Assembly: GCA_036867785.1 (NCBI GenBank)
Contig: CP145412.1
Location: forward strand, 1-64,000
Origin: Plasmodiophora brassicae
Taxonomy: Eukaryota > Endomyxa: Phytomyxea > Phytomyxea > Plasmodiophorida
Direction of reading: 5' to 3'
DNA: 64,000 bases
Part shown: positions 31,325 through 41,316 of the stretch, one piece after another
How the letters are laid out: each line of letters opens with the position of its first letter
How positions within the stretch are numbered: the first letter of the stretch is position 1
Translations under genes and position numbers: made by a program
Notes under the pieces: model-generated
What the model was told of the DNA's origin: nothing
The model's database searches: none
What the model saw: only the letters and a program-made list of their open reading frames with translations

Positions 31325-33371
31325 TGGCGGCGGCGGCGGCGGTCGGCGTGGGGCGCACTGACGGACCAGATCGAGCTGCAGACGGAACTGCGCGGCGACG
31401 ACGCCACGACAACGCCAACCCCGCCCAGACCGGCAACACGGCGCGCACGCACTCTCTTCCGATTCGTCACGCGCCGCCGCCGCCCCCGGACGCCCCGGCG
31501 AACGTCTTAATACCACGCGAGCGGCGTGTGGTTCATGCGACGCCTCTGGAGGCGGTCGGGCGGCCCCCCGCCTTCTTGACCTTGGGGCTCCCGAATTCGA
31601 CAGCAACCGAATAAGACGGGTGCGGCGATGGTCGGCGACCTTCGGGTATTGGCGGGCAGCGCTGGGCCAGCGAGCCCTCGTCGCGGCAGCCATTGCGCGG
31701 TCGTTAACGACCAGGGTTTGGATGCAGGACCGGTATTTCGACACGGAACGTTCCTTACTCTGACATGTTCGACACACCATCCTCCCGAATGCGCCGACGA
31801 AGACGGTGGTCGGCGCAGTCGGGCAGATTGTGTGTCGGGCGTCCCAGAGCAAGCAACACGCCCCGTGGACCTGAGAAAAGGCGGCGCGTGACCATCACAG
31901 ACAGTCAATTGTATGTAGTATCGGGTTGAGATCATTTCGGAAGACGGTGCGACGGGTGCGGCGATCGCGCTCAAGGCGGAGGACGTCGGTGTGAGATCGA
32001 TCGTCCCTCACATGAAGGCCTAGAACGAGGAGAGTGTCCAGCGGAGGGAGAAGATCGGGTTCATTCGTGAATCCTTGTACGAGCGTTTGGAGGACGTAGT
32101 GTGGACTGTGGAGTCCACAGTCGGCTACACGTGCTCGAAAGCAATCCCCGCGGCGCGTGACCATCACAGACGCTGCCCGGGGCCCGCGAACGCGACGCGA
32201 CTGGACCACCTATTGCGATCTACCTTGTCAATGCCCACCTGTGCACGAACCTGCGCGCCACGTTTGCGGAGCTCGAGCGTGGTGTTGATGCGCAGGACGC
32301 GTGGAAGGCTCGGTTGCTCGCAGTACCTGTCGTGCACTCCTTCGTATATGGAACGGAGGCTCCTGTACGCGTACAGTGATGCTCGCATGACGCGTCATGT
32401 TGCTACTCTCTGACAGGCGCGGCGGTGGCCAAGCGCACCTGGACGAACCGTCAACCGTTTTGGGCCAACAGCTGAACTTGAACAACTCTGGGAACCAAAA
32501 GTGTGCATTGGCTCAGGTACGGCACACAGACACGGCGCTATCCCGTTGTGCTGGTTCGGTGCCCATGTTACCGCCCATATCTGGGCCACATATCGCCATG
32601 GAACAGCATGGAACACATTGTCCGATAATGTAAACTGTCTGTACCTGTTCAACCCGGGGTACGGGCCGCAGCGTGCACCCAGGTGTGCACCGATACGGTG
32701 GGGTGCGGTGTACGAAATCAAACGGGTAGCGGCGCTGTTCGCGCTCGCGGTCTGTCCACAGGTATCACCCTATCCTGGAGCCGGTAGAGACACGTGGGCT
32801 ATGGGTCGCCCACGCTAGTTAAGTGGCGGATGATATCACCGGGGAGGGAGGGGAGAGGGGCGCCCAAACCCCTGCGATTCCGGTCATAAAGCTGGCACGA
32901 CACTAAGGCCAGTACGGTATTCGTATGCCGGGGCCACGCTCCACTGCAATCTTATTACATGGCGCAACTGCCCCTGAAATGACTCCTGTGATGATGCTGG
33001 CCAACTCGACCGGTTCTTGTTGTCCTTTATGCAAATGATGCCCCTGTACGCGTACAGCGACAATTGTCAGTGGTGGCCTGCACACCGCTGCGTTGATTCC
33101 CAACGTCGTATATAGTACCTCGGTCTTTACTCGCGAACACCGCTACCGGGGAACTGGCGACGAATTCCACGCCGCACGTCGAGGTTGAGCATTTCGACGC
33201 GGAAGAACATCTTGCACCCGAGTTGACCACGATCAAGCATGGTATTCTTGTTTCGTTTCGGGCTACCGTTGGTTTAGCCAACATGGGGTGCGCGCGGTAC
33301 CTACCCCATCTATGGTCGAATCGACTGGTACTGATAGGACTGATAGCAGTCATGCTGTCAGGTCGTCAGCA
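31325..33371. other. Intergenic region, 2 kb
   Basis: No gene is supported. A 21-bp direct repeat (CGGCGCGTGACCATCACAGAC) occurs at 31882-31902 and 32151-32171. A minus frame at 31895-32209 contains a leucine-rich stretch (DLLPPLDTLLVLGLHVRDD) but has no recognised family. The region 32390-33200 shows nothing beyond short shadow frames. Confidence 0.5.
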
Positions 33372-35721
33372 ATGCCGTTCGACAGCGTCCTGGTACCCGA
33401 CAATGACGTCGCTCGGGCCTGCCAATCGACGACCCGAAACGGCAATACCTCTCCGCGTCTCTGTGCCGCCTTTACTAACGACGTCGCGCCGATGCCGTTC
33501 GTCTTCGGGAGGCCGCCGTTCCACATCGTCACGCGTATCGTCAGCACGTGATCACCACCAACGACAGGATATCGTCAGCGTGGACGACTGGTCATCCGAC
33601 ATCGTTGCCCCCAGTCGACGGAACGATGACTTCCGATCTACGTGTAGGTGTCGCAGCCCTGCTATGCCGATACCCAACGTCCTAACCTTTACTGTTGAAC
33701 GGCAGCACTGCAGGTGCGGGTCGAGCTTCAGGAACTGTGCCAGAAGCCGTTAGCGGAGATGGCCGCCGACGCATTCGATCTGCTGGACAGAACGGTCGAC
33801 ACCATCCCACTGGTCGTCCTGCGCCTGTCCCTGCAGTCGATCCTCGCCGTCGTCAGGCTTTGCTACGCGTCGCCGACCGCGAACGAACCGTTCTGCTCGT
33901 TGCACCAGCGCGCCCAGCAGCACCTGTATGTCGCCGTTATAGATTCGCACATTTCTCGGTACTGACAATGTCGAAGGGATGCCGCGAACGCCGACCTGAC
34001 GGTCCTGAAGCAGGAGCTGGTCGACCAGGTTCGCGAGCTGGATGCACTACGAACGCAGGTGGCGTTACTGTCGGGCGTGAACAGTCGCCTGGAAACGGAG
34101 CTTCAGGGGGAGCAGCGCCGCTGCAAGGTCGTCGAACGGAAAGCAATGATGGTGGCCGAGCACCTGCGATCGACCCGGGCGGAATGTAACCGCCTGACAA
34201 TGCTGGCGGACACGTTGGCAACGCGATGCGACTCGGCGGTCGCCAGCGACGATCGGCACGCGAAGGAGCACGAAGGGCGGGTCCGGGACCTGCAAGACAA
34301 ACTCCAGTCGGTCCAGGTCGAAGTGGACGCCGACAGGCGTAACGGGACGGATCAGGCGGCGCGGATCGCCGCTCTGGATAATGAAAACGCTCGCCTGGGC
34401 GTCGAGGTCGACGTTCTGCGGACGGCCATCGACGCGATGGCCAGCAGCGTTCGAGACGCCGCCCACGATGGTGATACCGACCGCCTGGCTGCCATTATCG
34501 ACGGCATCAGCGCCACCGCTAAACGCGGCCCTAAACGTGCCCTGGGCACCGGTGACGATGTTCCCGTGTTCTTACGGTACGCCCCATATGCTATTCGCGA
34601 ACGCTGCGCGCTGGTACTGAGCACACGACGAGCAGGTACGACGGATGGGTCCCGTACTGCCCTATACCGAAGGACGCTGTCAAGGCGGCCTGTAAGCGAG
34701 TCTGGGCACTGAAGACCGGATGCCCAAACACGCTTGCCGACGTGTTCCATACGTACATGATCCGGAAGGAGCCCGACACGCGCAAGGTCAGATCCGCGAA
34801 CGAACGCTGATATGCAACCGAGGTGACGACGCGTGTCGTGGGCTTATGCTGCAGAGGTGCGAGTTCGTGTACAATTTCGTCGACGAACTGGAGCGCTATG
34901 CGCCGACCGATGTCGAATGCGACCTATTCCGCCGGGTCCTGTTCCAGGAACTCTCCGAGGGTCGGGCCCCTGCCCGCACACACTCTGCACGGTCACCTGA
35001 CGCTTGCCCCAGATATCATCGAAGAGCAGGAGCTGATGGCATCCGAACGTAGGGCGCGTACATTATCTGCCTTGCCCGGAATGTGCTAACCGTCCAGTGC
35101 AGTGGAGCGATGCCTGCGCCTATGTGCGAGCAATGGCATCGTCGAGACGGATATGTTCATCGACGCGATTCGGTTGTTCTTCCCCGACAAGACGGATGCG
35201 CGCCTGGCGGATCTGCGCGAACTGGTCGAGAACGACGCCACAAAGAACGGCAGCGTCCAGATCGACCGGCTCCTGCCCAGTGATGACACTCATCAGTCGC
35301 CGTTCCTCGACCGGGCACGTTGCCAGCTCGTGTAAGCAGCGTCGAGTCCGTTCGGAATGACCTCAACTGTCTAACGCGGCATGGAAGAACGGAGGTCGTC
35401 GAGTTCCGCGCATCCATCGAGAAAGCGCTATGGGGATGTGCCGACACAGAGGGCGGCCGTGCTGCCAGACTGACCTGCGAAGACGCGCGGAAAGCGTTAC
35501 GACAAGTGGAGCCTCATTACACCGCCAAAGAGGTCGACGATATGATCGCGCGCGGGCTGGGCACCGACAACGCGGACGCCATTGACCTGCAGGCCTTCCT
35601 CAAACGGTTGTTGTCGTCGGGAAGTCTGATGGCACCCAGACGGTTGTACAAAAAGGGTGCGGCCGTCGACGAGACCGTCCAGGAAGTCCTACATCGGCAG
35701 CAAGCAGCAGAATATTCATGA
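33372..35721 (+). CDS. Coiled-coil protein with C-terminal EF-hand-like repeats
   Basis: A multi-exon gene. Convincing exons: about 33715-33926, joined to 33977-34600 by an intron at 33927-33976 (QQHL then DAANADLTVLKQELV); a piece near 34636-34790 (WVPYCPIPKDAVKAACKRVW); one near 34823-34960 (CEFVYNFVDELERYAPTDVE); and exons to 35721. The part encoded by 33990-34400 is a strong coiled coil. The C-terminal part has calmodulin-like helix-loop-helix pairs (VENDATKNGSVQIDRLL; HYTAKEVDDMIARGLGTDNA), with loops that lack some calcium ligands. The 5' exon from ATG 33372 is tentative. No family name can be given; such make-up is common in axonemal and basal-body proteins. Confidence 0.6.
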
Positions 35722-35742
35722 CGCAGTATAACGCATAATACA

Positions 35743-36228
35743 TTACATGTCGAGGAACATCTGATTGTCCGGGTTCTGCTGCCGGTTCACCTCCTCCTTC
35801 AGTTTGTCGCGTATCGAGTCCAGCTCGCGTTTCAGGTCGCGGATCGAGTTCCGCAGCGCCTGCTTCGGCGTGATGCGACCGGTGGTTCGCAGCTGCAGGT
35901 CGAACTGATGCTTCAGGGGGTGCGGCACCCGATACCCTGCAAATATCACGTTCTCGTCTTCATGCAGTTGCCTAATCCCAAATCAGAATTGTTGTACGCG
36001 CTGCGATGCTTGAGCACGGGGCCATACATTCGCAGTAGATTGCCGAGCGTGTGGTCTTCCTTCAGCACGGTGAACGTCGCCGCGTTCGTCAGTTTCTCAT
36101 CGGTGCGCACGAACACCCTGCCAGGCGGTCAGCAGCAGCCACCACGACAGGCGGAGTAGGGACCCGGCCGACCTGCGATCATGGTCGTCGACGGCGCCGA
36201 ACAGGTCGTACTGGTCGGGACGCGACAT
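35743..36228 (-). CDS. RPB11: RNA polymerase II subunit RPB11
   Basis: Three exons (36228-36173, 36117-36028, 35971-35743) join in frame to 124 residues, the normal size of RPB11 (POLR2J). The joined protein shows the family signature: MSRPDQYDLF at the start, NAATFTVLKEDHTLGNLLRM in the middle with the HTLGN(L/A) motif, NVIFAGYRVPHPL, then a long C-terminal helix (ALRNSIRDLKRELDSIRDKL). RPB11 pairs with RPB3 through this alpha-like domain during assembly of Pol II. The introns are 55 and 56 nt. The stop codon is 21 bp from the stop of the coiled-coil/EF-hand gene on the other strand, so the 3' ends overlap or nearly touch. Confidence 0.96.
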
Positions 36229-36512
36229 GGCACGCCGCCGTTATGTGTTTGCGGTGCCGTGGCGGAGTCCGTGACGGACTGCGAAGTTCGGCCCGTCGCG
36301 AAGTGGGCGAAGTAACGCAGCCGTGGTCCCCGTGCTGGCACCCGCGACGTGTCACCGATCAATCGTCGACCAACCGTGATTATTGCTCAACGCGCAACCG
36401 GACCACACCACGCAGTCGACCCCACCGGCCAGGAATACCTATACGCAGCGCATAACGAACCCCCCATGAATGCATACATATTATATGTACATTAAAAATC
36501 CGTATTGATTTA

Positions 36513-37217
36513 TCATCTGATACCGTTGAAGGCAGCAGTCGTAAGTGTGTTCGATGCGGACTGGGGCGGCGCCTGCGTCGTCATCATGTGGTGGTGCATC
36601 GGTGTGACCATCGTCGGCGGCGATACCTGCTGATGTTGCTGTTGCATTGTCGAAGGCGGTATCATCGGCGGGATGCCCGGGTGGAACTTATCACGATGCG
36701 TCTTCAGGATCGATTGTCTCGTGAATGTCTTGCCGCAGACGTCGCAGGGGAACGCGCGTTCCGGATAGTGCGTCCGTTCGTGCTGGGTCAGCGTGCCTCG
36801 CTGTCGGAATCGACGCCCGCAGACAGTGCACTCGAACGGTCGCTCGCCGGAATGCACGAGGATATGCGATTCGAGCTTGCCGATGCGTCCGAAGACGTGG
36901 CCGCAGATCTCGCAGGTGAACGTAGACCCGCCGCCTGCCGATGAGGATGGCGTCCGGGCGCGCACGGGGAAGAATTGGGGCATGAGGCCCGATCCGCGAT
37001 GGGTGACGACGAAGAAGGCCGACGTCGGCGACGGGTATAGCGTGCGGGGCGCGGCCGGCTTGCCCGTCATCAGCCGGTCGGAGACGTCGGACCTCGGGAA
37101 GGGGAGGTCGGCGTCGTGCGGCGGCGGCGCGTGGCAGCCTTCGGCGGTGCCGCGCGCCAGGCGCTCTGGGTAGACAGCGGCGATCCGGCGTGGCCCGGCC
37201 TGCATCGTCATGGTCAT
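36513..37217 (-). CDS. C2H2 zinc-finger protein, three fingers
   Basis: 234 residues, one exon. Three consecutive C2H2 fingers sit in the middle: FTCEICGHVFGRIGKLESH, FECTVCGRRFRQRGTLTQH and FPCDVCGKTFTRQSILKTH, joined by TGEKP-like linkers (HSGERP; HYPERA). The linkers and finger spacing indicate sequence-specific DNA binding, so a nuclear transcription factor is likely. The C-terminal tail is rich in Met, Gln, His and Pro (a possible activation region); the N-terminus is proline-rich and disordered. The ATG at 37217 is the first of three close in-frame ATGs (MTMTM). No orthologue can be named. Confidence 0.88.
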   Translation of the reverse strand: MTMTMQAGPRRIAAVYPERLARGTAEGCHAPPPHDADLPFPRSDVSDRLMTGKPAAPRTLYPSPTSAFFVVTHRGSGLMPQFFPVRARTPSSSAGGGSTFTCEICGHVFGRIGKLESHILVHSGERPFECTVCGRRFRQRGTLTQHERTHYPERAFPCDVCGKTFTRQSILKTHRDKFHPGIPPMIPPSTMQQQHQQVSPPTMVTPMHHHMMTTQAPPQSASNTLTTAAFNGIR

Positions 37218-37469
37218 CGGCGGTCTGGCCCGGCGCGTACGGAGTGGGCGGACGGGGCGTGGCGGGCGCGTTCTGCCTTCCGGCTTGCAGCGGTTTGTTC
37301 GCGGACGATGTGCGTAGGCCGCGCCTTCTCGAACCGATGCTTCGTTCCCCGGCCGGAACCTAGTGTCCTTAATTTAGCGCACGTGTCACGGCCGACCGCC
37401 TCGCAAGTCCGCCCGGTGTCCGTGGGATCGGATCGGAACGCTGCTTGTGAGGCGGCGATAGTGATGCGG

Positions 37470-38195
37470 GTATTTGAAATACGTATTTGAAATACGTATT
37501 TAAAATACATTTTAAAATGCCTCCCGAAATGTGAGTCATTTTTTATATTTTAAATTCCCCAGCAGGCAGATCAGGCCTTAGGTGCCAGGCGACAATAACA
37601 GGGCATCAAAGGGTCGTGGACTCGTGGTAAGTGGTCCATAGTCCGTTCCAAGTCCACGAGGCGTGCAGTTTGCGTGCTTACGCCCGAAGAGGACATAGGT
37701 AGTCCCGACACCGATGGGTCGTAAGCGTGGATGCCCGCGAGATAGCATTTATGAGCAGTTCGAACGAATTTCGAAACCTGCCAGTTGCGCTATGGATCAA
37801 GCAGAGTACGTACAATAACTGCTCCGACCGTGTTGCATACTCCAAGCAAACTATGGATCGTCATGTGAGTACAGGACTGACGAGCGCAACCTTCTGGACG
37901 ACGCAGATCCAAAAGACGACGACGATTCCATCGACGAGGACAACTTCCGGATTGTTGGCAACCCATCGAGCATTCTCGACCAGTACCTGGGCAACTTCGG
38001 CGACTTCGAGGAAGTTGTCGAATTAGAGGGAATGGCCGGCCGCAACTAACGTGGCTGGAGTGCTATCGGCGTCGCTATGTGCCGCTGTGTAGTGGTAATG
38101 GTAATTCCGAATAAAAAATATTCGAGTACATTTTAAAATGCATTTTAAAATATTTAAAATATTCGAAATTCCCAAAATATTTTAAAATACAACAC
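37470..38195. repeat. Mini-element bounded by AT-rich inverted motifs
   Basis: Two islands of very AT-rich sequence (37470-37555 and 38105-38195) stand out in this GC-rich window. Both carry the palindromic core ATTTTAAAAT several times plus GTATTTGAAATAC or GTATTTTAAAATA, so they are inverted relative to each other. They bracket a small two-exon gene. Such AT-rich subterminal repeats are seen in non-autonomous hAT-like transposons. No matching target duplication was found at the edges, so the boundaries are approximate. Confidence 0.45.
37714..38049 (+). CDS. Two-exon microgene, 88 residues
   Basis: Exons 37714-37805 and 37875-38049 join in frame across a 69-nt intron with a perfect GTACGTA donor and a TACAG acceptor. 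Exon 1 is basic at its start (MGRKRGCPRDSIYEQFERI); exon 2 is strongly acidic (DDADPKDDDDSIDEDNF) and ends ELEGMAGRN. The exon 1 peptide resembles the beginning of BED-type zinc fingers of hAT transposases (a basic GR-rich start, then an aromatic residue and a Cys), but the second half of such a finger is absent. It might be an internally deleted transposase that kept both ends, or an unrelated small protein. Confidence 0.5.
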
Positions 38196-38527
38196 TAGGC
38201 GGCGACGACCAGGGACCGCGCGGGTGTGCCCACAGTCCCAGACCGGGCTCGTATAAGTACTGTCTGTTGTATATAGGCCGGGTACGTCCTAGTAGTCGTG
38301 GCCCGAACACCTGGCTCTACTACCTTCTTAATCCTTCGCAGTCTGGGACGGGCCCGCACACACACAGTGCTGGCATAGACGGTCATCGTCCAGGGCCCCG
38401 GGGCTCCTGGACGCTTGCATATCTGACCAGCCTCGATCCGCGTCCGGGAGTGATCTCTGTGACGAACCGTTCATGTTGTATACAACGCGTTATAATTTAT
38501 GGTCCTGCACCCGGTATTCGTAGTTTT
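38196..38527. other. Intergenic region
   Basis: 332 bp without a supported gene. A short imperfect inverted repeat is present (CCCACAGTCCCAGAC near 38228; GTCTGGGACGGGCCC near 38340). Confidence 0.4.
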
Positions 38528-39009
38528 TTATATCTCTAGGCTCGGTGGGTCGACGTACACCGATTCGTCGAACGACGCGAAAAAGTTGGCGTGGCCTTCG
38601 ACGGAGAACAGCGATGCTGGCTACGCGGGCATCCGCTCAGTTCGGTCTGCCAAACCAATTGTTGCCGTTACATGGTGGGATTCGTGTTACGTACCGGATC
38701 GGTGTCTGAATGCGGTTTCTGGCGGCCGAGCGTCAGCAGCGCGTTGATCCTGTTCCGTGCCGCCTTCTCGACGTTCGTCACAAACGAGGAGGCGGCGATT
38801 TTCTTGCTCTTGAGTGTATCGGACAGCACGTCGCTGCTCTTCCTCGCGCGCGCCGGCCCCGTCGGGAACGGCTTCCCGGTTGCCAATGGTGGCATGGCCG
38901 TCGTTGGCGACGCCGGCTTGCAGTCTTCCGGTCGCCATGCGCTCTTGTGATCTGCCGACAGGGACGCGTCGTCAATGTCGTCCCCGCTGTCGCTGCTGTC
39001 CGCCTGCAT
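38528..39009 (-). CDS. Small unknown protein, two exons
   Basis: Exons 39009-38695 and 38620-38528 (intron 38621-38694, donor GTACGT) join in frame to 135 residues. The N-terminus is acidic and Ser/Asp-rich (SSDSGDDIDDASLSADH), the middle has a proline-rich stretch, then a basic helical part (KSKKIAASSFVTNVEKAARN), and exon 2 ends in a hydrophobic/aromatic patch (LFSVEGHANFFASF). No family is recognised. A clean splice that restores an open, non-repetitive C-terminus supports a real gene. Confidence 0.55.
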
Positions 39010-39289
39010 CGTGATCCAGCGGATTTGACCTGGCGATGGGCGCGTGCCTCATCGTTCCGGCAACGAATCACCAAGGTCCTGCACCTGGATGCGGACGCGT
39101 CGACTGGCGCTGACGAATGGAGCGTCCTGCCCGAGCCTGCCGTTCGGTGCGTGTCGCCGCATGCCGTCATAGGCTGGCTGGCTCGAGATCTTTCTGGATC
39201 ACCCGGCACCCTGGCACTGAGCGGCACGCGGGCTGTCGTCGTGGGTTCGCCACACGCGCGGCAACATTCAGACCCGATCGGGCGGCGAT

Positions 39290-39535
39290 ATGTCAACGTC
39301 GACGACGCGCGTGCGACGCGTGATGAACACGCTGGAGACCGTCGTGCAACTATCCGACCAGATTCGCGACGCGCAATCGCAATGTCTCCAGCAGATCAAC
39401 GACATCCTCGCCAGGACCGGCGCACAACAGTCGACCGTCGCAAGCCTCGCCATGGACGACCCCGACGACCTGTTCGACCGCTACATGCCCGTCTGCCCTG
39501 ACTACTTCCTCGACGACGATACGTCCAGGCAGTAA
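39290..39535 (+). CDS. Small unknown helical protein, 81 residues
   Basis: Starts at ATG 39290. It consists of one long amphipathic helix (NTLETVVQLSDQIRDAQSQC to LARTG) followed by an acidic tail with conserved-looking aromatic residues (DLFDRYMPVCPDYFLDDD). The layout resembles small subunits of multi-protein complexes (Mediator-, BLOC- or DASH-sized), but no family motif is decisive. An upstream exon is possible. Its start lies 280 bp from that of the divergent minus-strand gene. Confidence 0.5.
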   Translation: MSTSTTRVRRVMNTLETVVQLSDQIRDAQSQCLQQINDILARTGAQQSTVASLAMDDPDDLFDRYMPVCPDYFLDDDTSRQ

Positions 39536-39972
39536 CCGGCGGTGACCTCGTTCTTATATATTAAAGCGCAGATTATTCCCTTCCGCGTCGGTTGGTTCCG
39601 TCGGGACGTCGTTCGTCCGCGTTGGTCTGTATGCCCCATGTCTACTCGTTCGGCGGGCTTCGCTCATGTTTGCTGCAAGTTCTGCGCTTCATCGTGCTCA
39701 TCTGTTTTACGGGCACAGTTCACCTGCCGGCGCTTGCGCGTCTGCAGGCTGTGGCTGTGACAGGTGTGTGTGGGAAGATGCGGCCGAGAGACGATCCGCC
39801 GGCCTGCTCAAGAGCTGTACAACATAACGTCGGGGCACGAATCGCTGGGACAGCGGCAGTGCACCGGGCGAAATTGTGCGGGCCCGCTGACGCTGCCCGG
39901 CGGGAAGTTGCCGCGGCGGCGGCGCGTCACCCCGCACCCGCGCAGCACGGGTGCAGTTGCCGCGTGGCGGTA
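39536..39972. other. Intergenic region upstream of the organelle repeat protein
   Basis: 437 bp. It contains an AT-rich stretch, TTATATATTAAAGC at 39552-39565, unusual here and a possible promoter element, followed by frames without recognised content. Confidence 0.4.
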
Positions 39973-41244
39973 ATGGTCGGTGGCCGTCGCAACCTGCTGC
40001 GCTTCGTGAGCGGGGGGTGGCGCCGCCGCCCGACCAGACGGTACGGGGCGTCGTTCGTGCCGCGCGGTGCGAAGCAGGACGCGCTGCTGATCAACCGGGA
40101 CATTGTGCAGTGCGCCACCGTCGACGACCTGGTCGCCGTCCTCGACAAGGAGATGGGTGCGGGCACCAGGCCGGACCTGTCGCACCTGAACCAGGTGAAC
40201 GTCTGTACGGCGTTCCATCGCCTCGCGAAACTGCACCTGGCGTCGTGGACGTCGCTTCGCACCGAGGTGCGCGGCGCGCTGATCGCGCGCCTGACCGATT
40301 GCGTGCCGCAGTTCGACGCCCGACACTTCCCCAACCTGCTCTGGGCGTTCGCCGTCCTGCGCGGGTCGATCTTCGCCGACCCGGAGGCGGAAGGCCTCTT
40401 CGAGGGCGTCCTGCGCCGCGCCGAGTCCGTCTACGCCGACCCGCAGGTCAGCGTCCAGCCGCAATTCCTCAGCAACATGCTCTGGGCGCTGTCCCTCCTC
40501 GAGCGCCGCCAGCAGGCCCTGCTGGAATGCCTGGGCAGCCGCGCCCAGGCGCTCTTCACGTCCGACAACGCCACCGGCGGGTTCCGATCGCAGGAGTTCG
40601 CCAACATCGTCTGGGGGTTCGGACGCCTGCACGCCGGCACGCCCGAACTGTTCGACACGTTCGCCAACGCGGTCGGCCCCGTCTTCGACAGCGTCGCCGA
40701 GGAGGAATCCCTGCGAGGCCTACCGCAGACCATCTCGAACGTATCGCTAGGTTGTATTCGCGTTGGACCCGTGCGCTTCGTCCGCCTGTGCTGACACGTC
40801 AACCTTTCAGGGTTTGCACATTCTGCACACGCGTCCGAACCGGCCAGGCGGGCAGCGCTGGAGGCGTGCGAGTCGAAGGCGATCCTGTCGCAGTTCACCG
40901 AGCAGGGCCTGTGCAACGTGGCCTGGTCGATGGGGTTGCCCAAGATCTGCCTGCCGAACTTCCTGGGCGGGATCGCCGTCGAGCTCGAATCGCGACGCAC
41001 GATCCAGCGGCCCGTGCACTGGCTGATTGTCCTCTGGAGCATGATCCGCTGCGAGTTCATGCGCGAGTCGCTGTTCGTCACGTTCGGCAACCGGGTCACG
41101 CCGCACGTCAAGCGCCTCGGCGACCGCGACCTGCAGAGCTGCCTGAGCCTGTACCGACGCGCGGACGTGCATTCGCCACGTTTCGTCAACGCCGTCATCC
41201 AGGAGGCCGAACGACGACAACTGGTCCTCCTGGGCAACGCATAG
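39973..41244 (+). CDS. FASTK/OPR-like helical-repeat protein, probably mitochondrial
   Basis: Exons 39973-40750 and 40811-41244 (60-nt intron) join in frame to 403 residues. The basic, acid-free N-terminus (GGRRNLLRFVSGGWRRRP) suits a mitochondrial presequence. The body is built of ~38-residue helical repeats with the recurring motif N(I/L/M)(L/V)W(A/G)(F/L): HFPNLLWAFAVL, FLSNMLWALSLL, EFANIVWGFGRL, TISNVSLGFAHS (made by the splice) and GLCNVAWSMGLP. This is the pattern of FASTK-like and OPR repeat proteins that bind organelle RNA in algae, apicomplexans and other protists. No RAP domain is visible at the C-terminus. A role in organelle RNA metabolism is inferred from family behaviour. Confidence 0.72.
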
Positions 41245-41316
41245 CCCCCGCCCCACCCGCATAACGTCCAGTAAACGATCGATCGGCCGAGCGCGCGGCG
41301 TACCCATTGCCCCCCG

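Noticed and set aside
29093-31510. 805-codon open frame on the plus strand opposite USP48
   Set aside because: It is a shadow of the minus-strand USP48 frame in GC-rich codons: highly Arg/Val/Leu-rich, no domains, while the minus frame carries complete catalytic motifs.
37470-37560. Centromere-like or replication-origin AT tract
   Set aside because: Too short, and its inverted counterpart at 38105-38195 with a gene between fits a mobile mini-element better.
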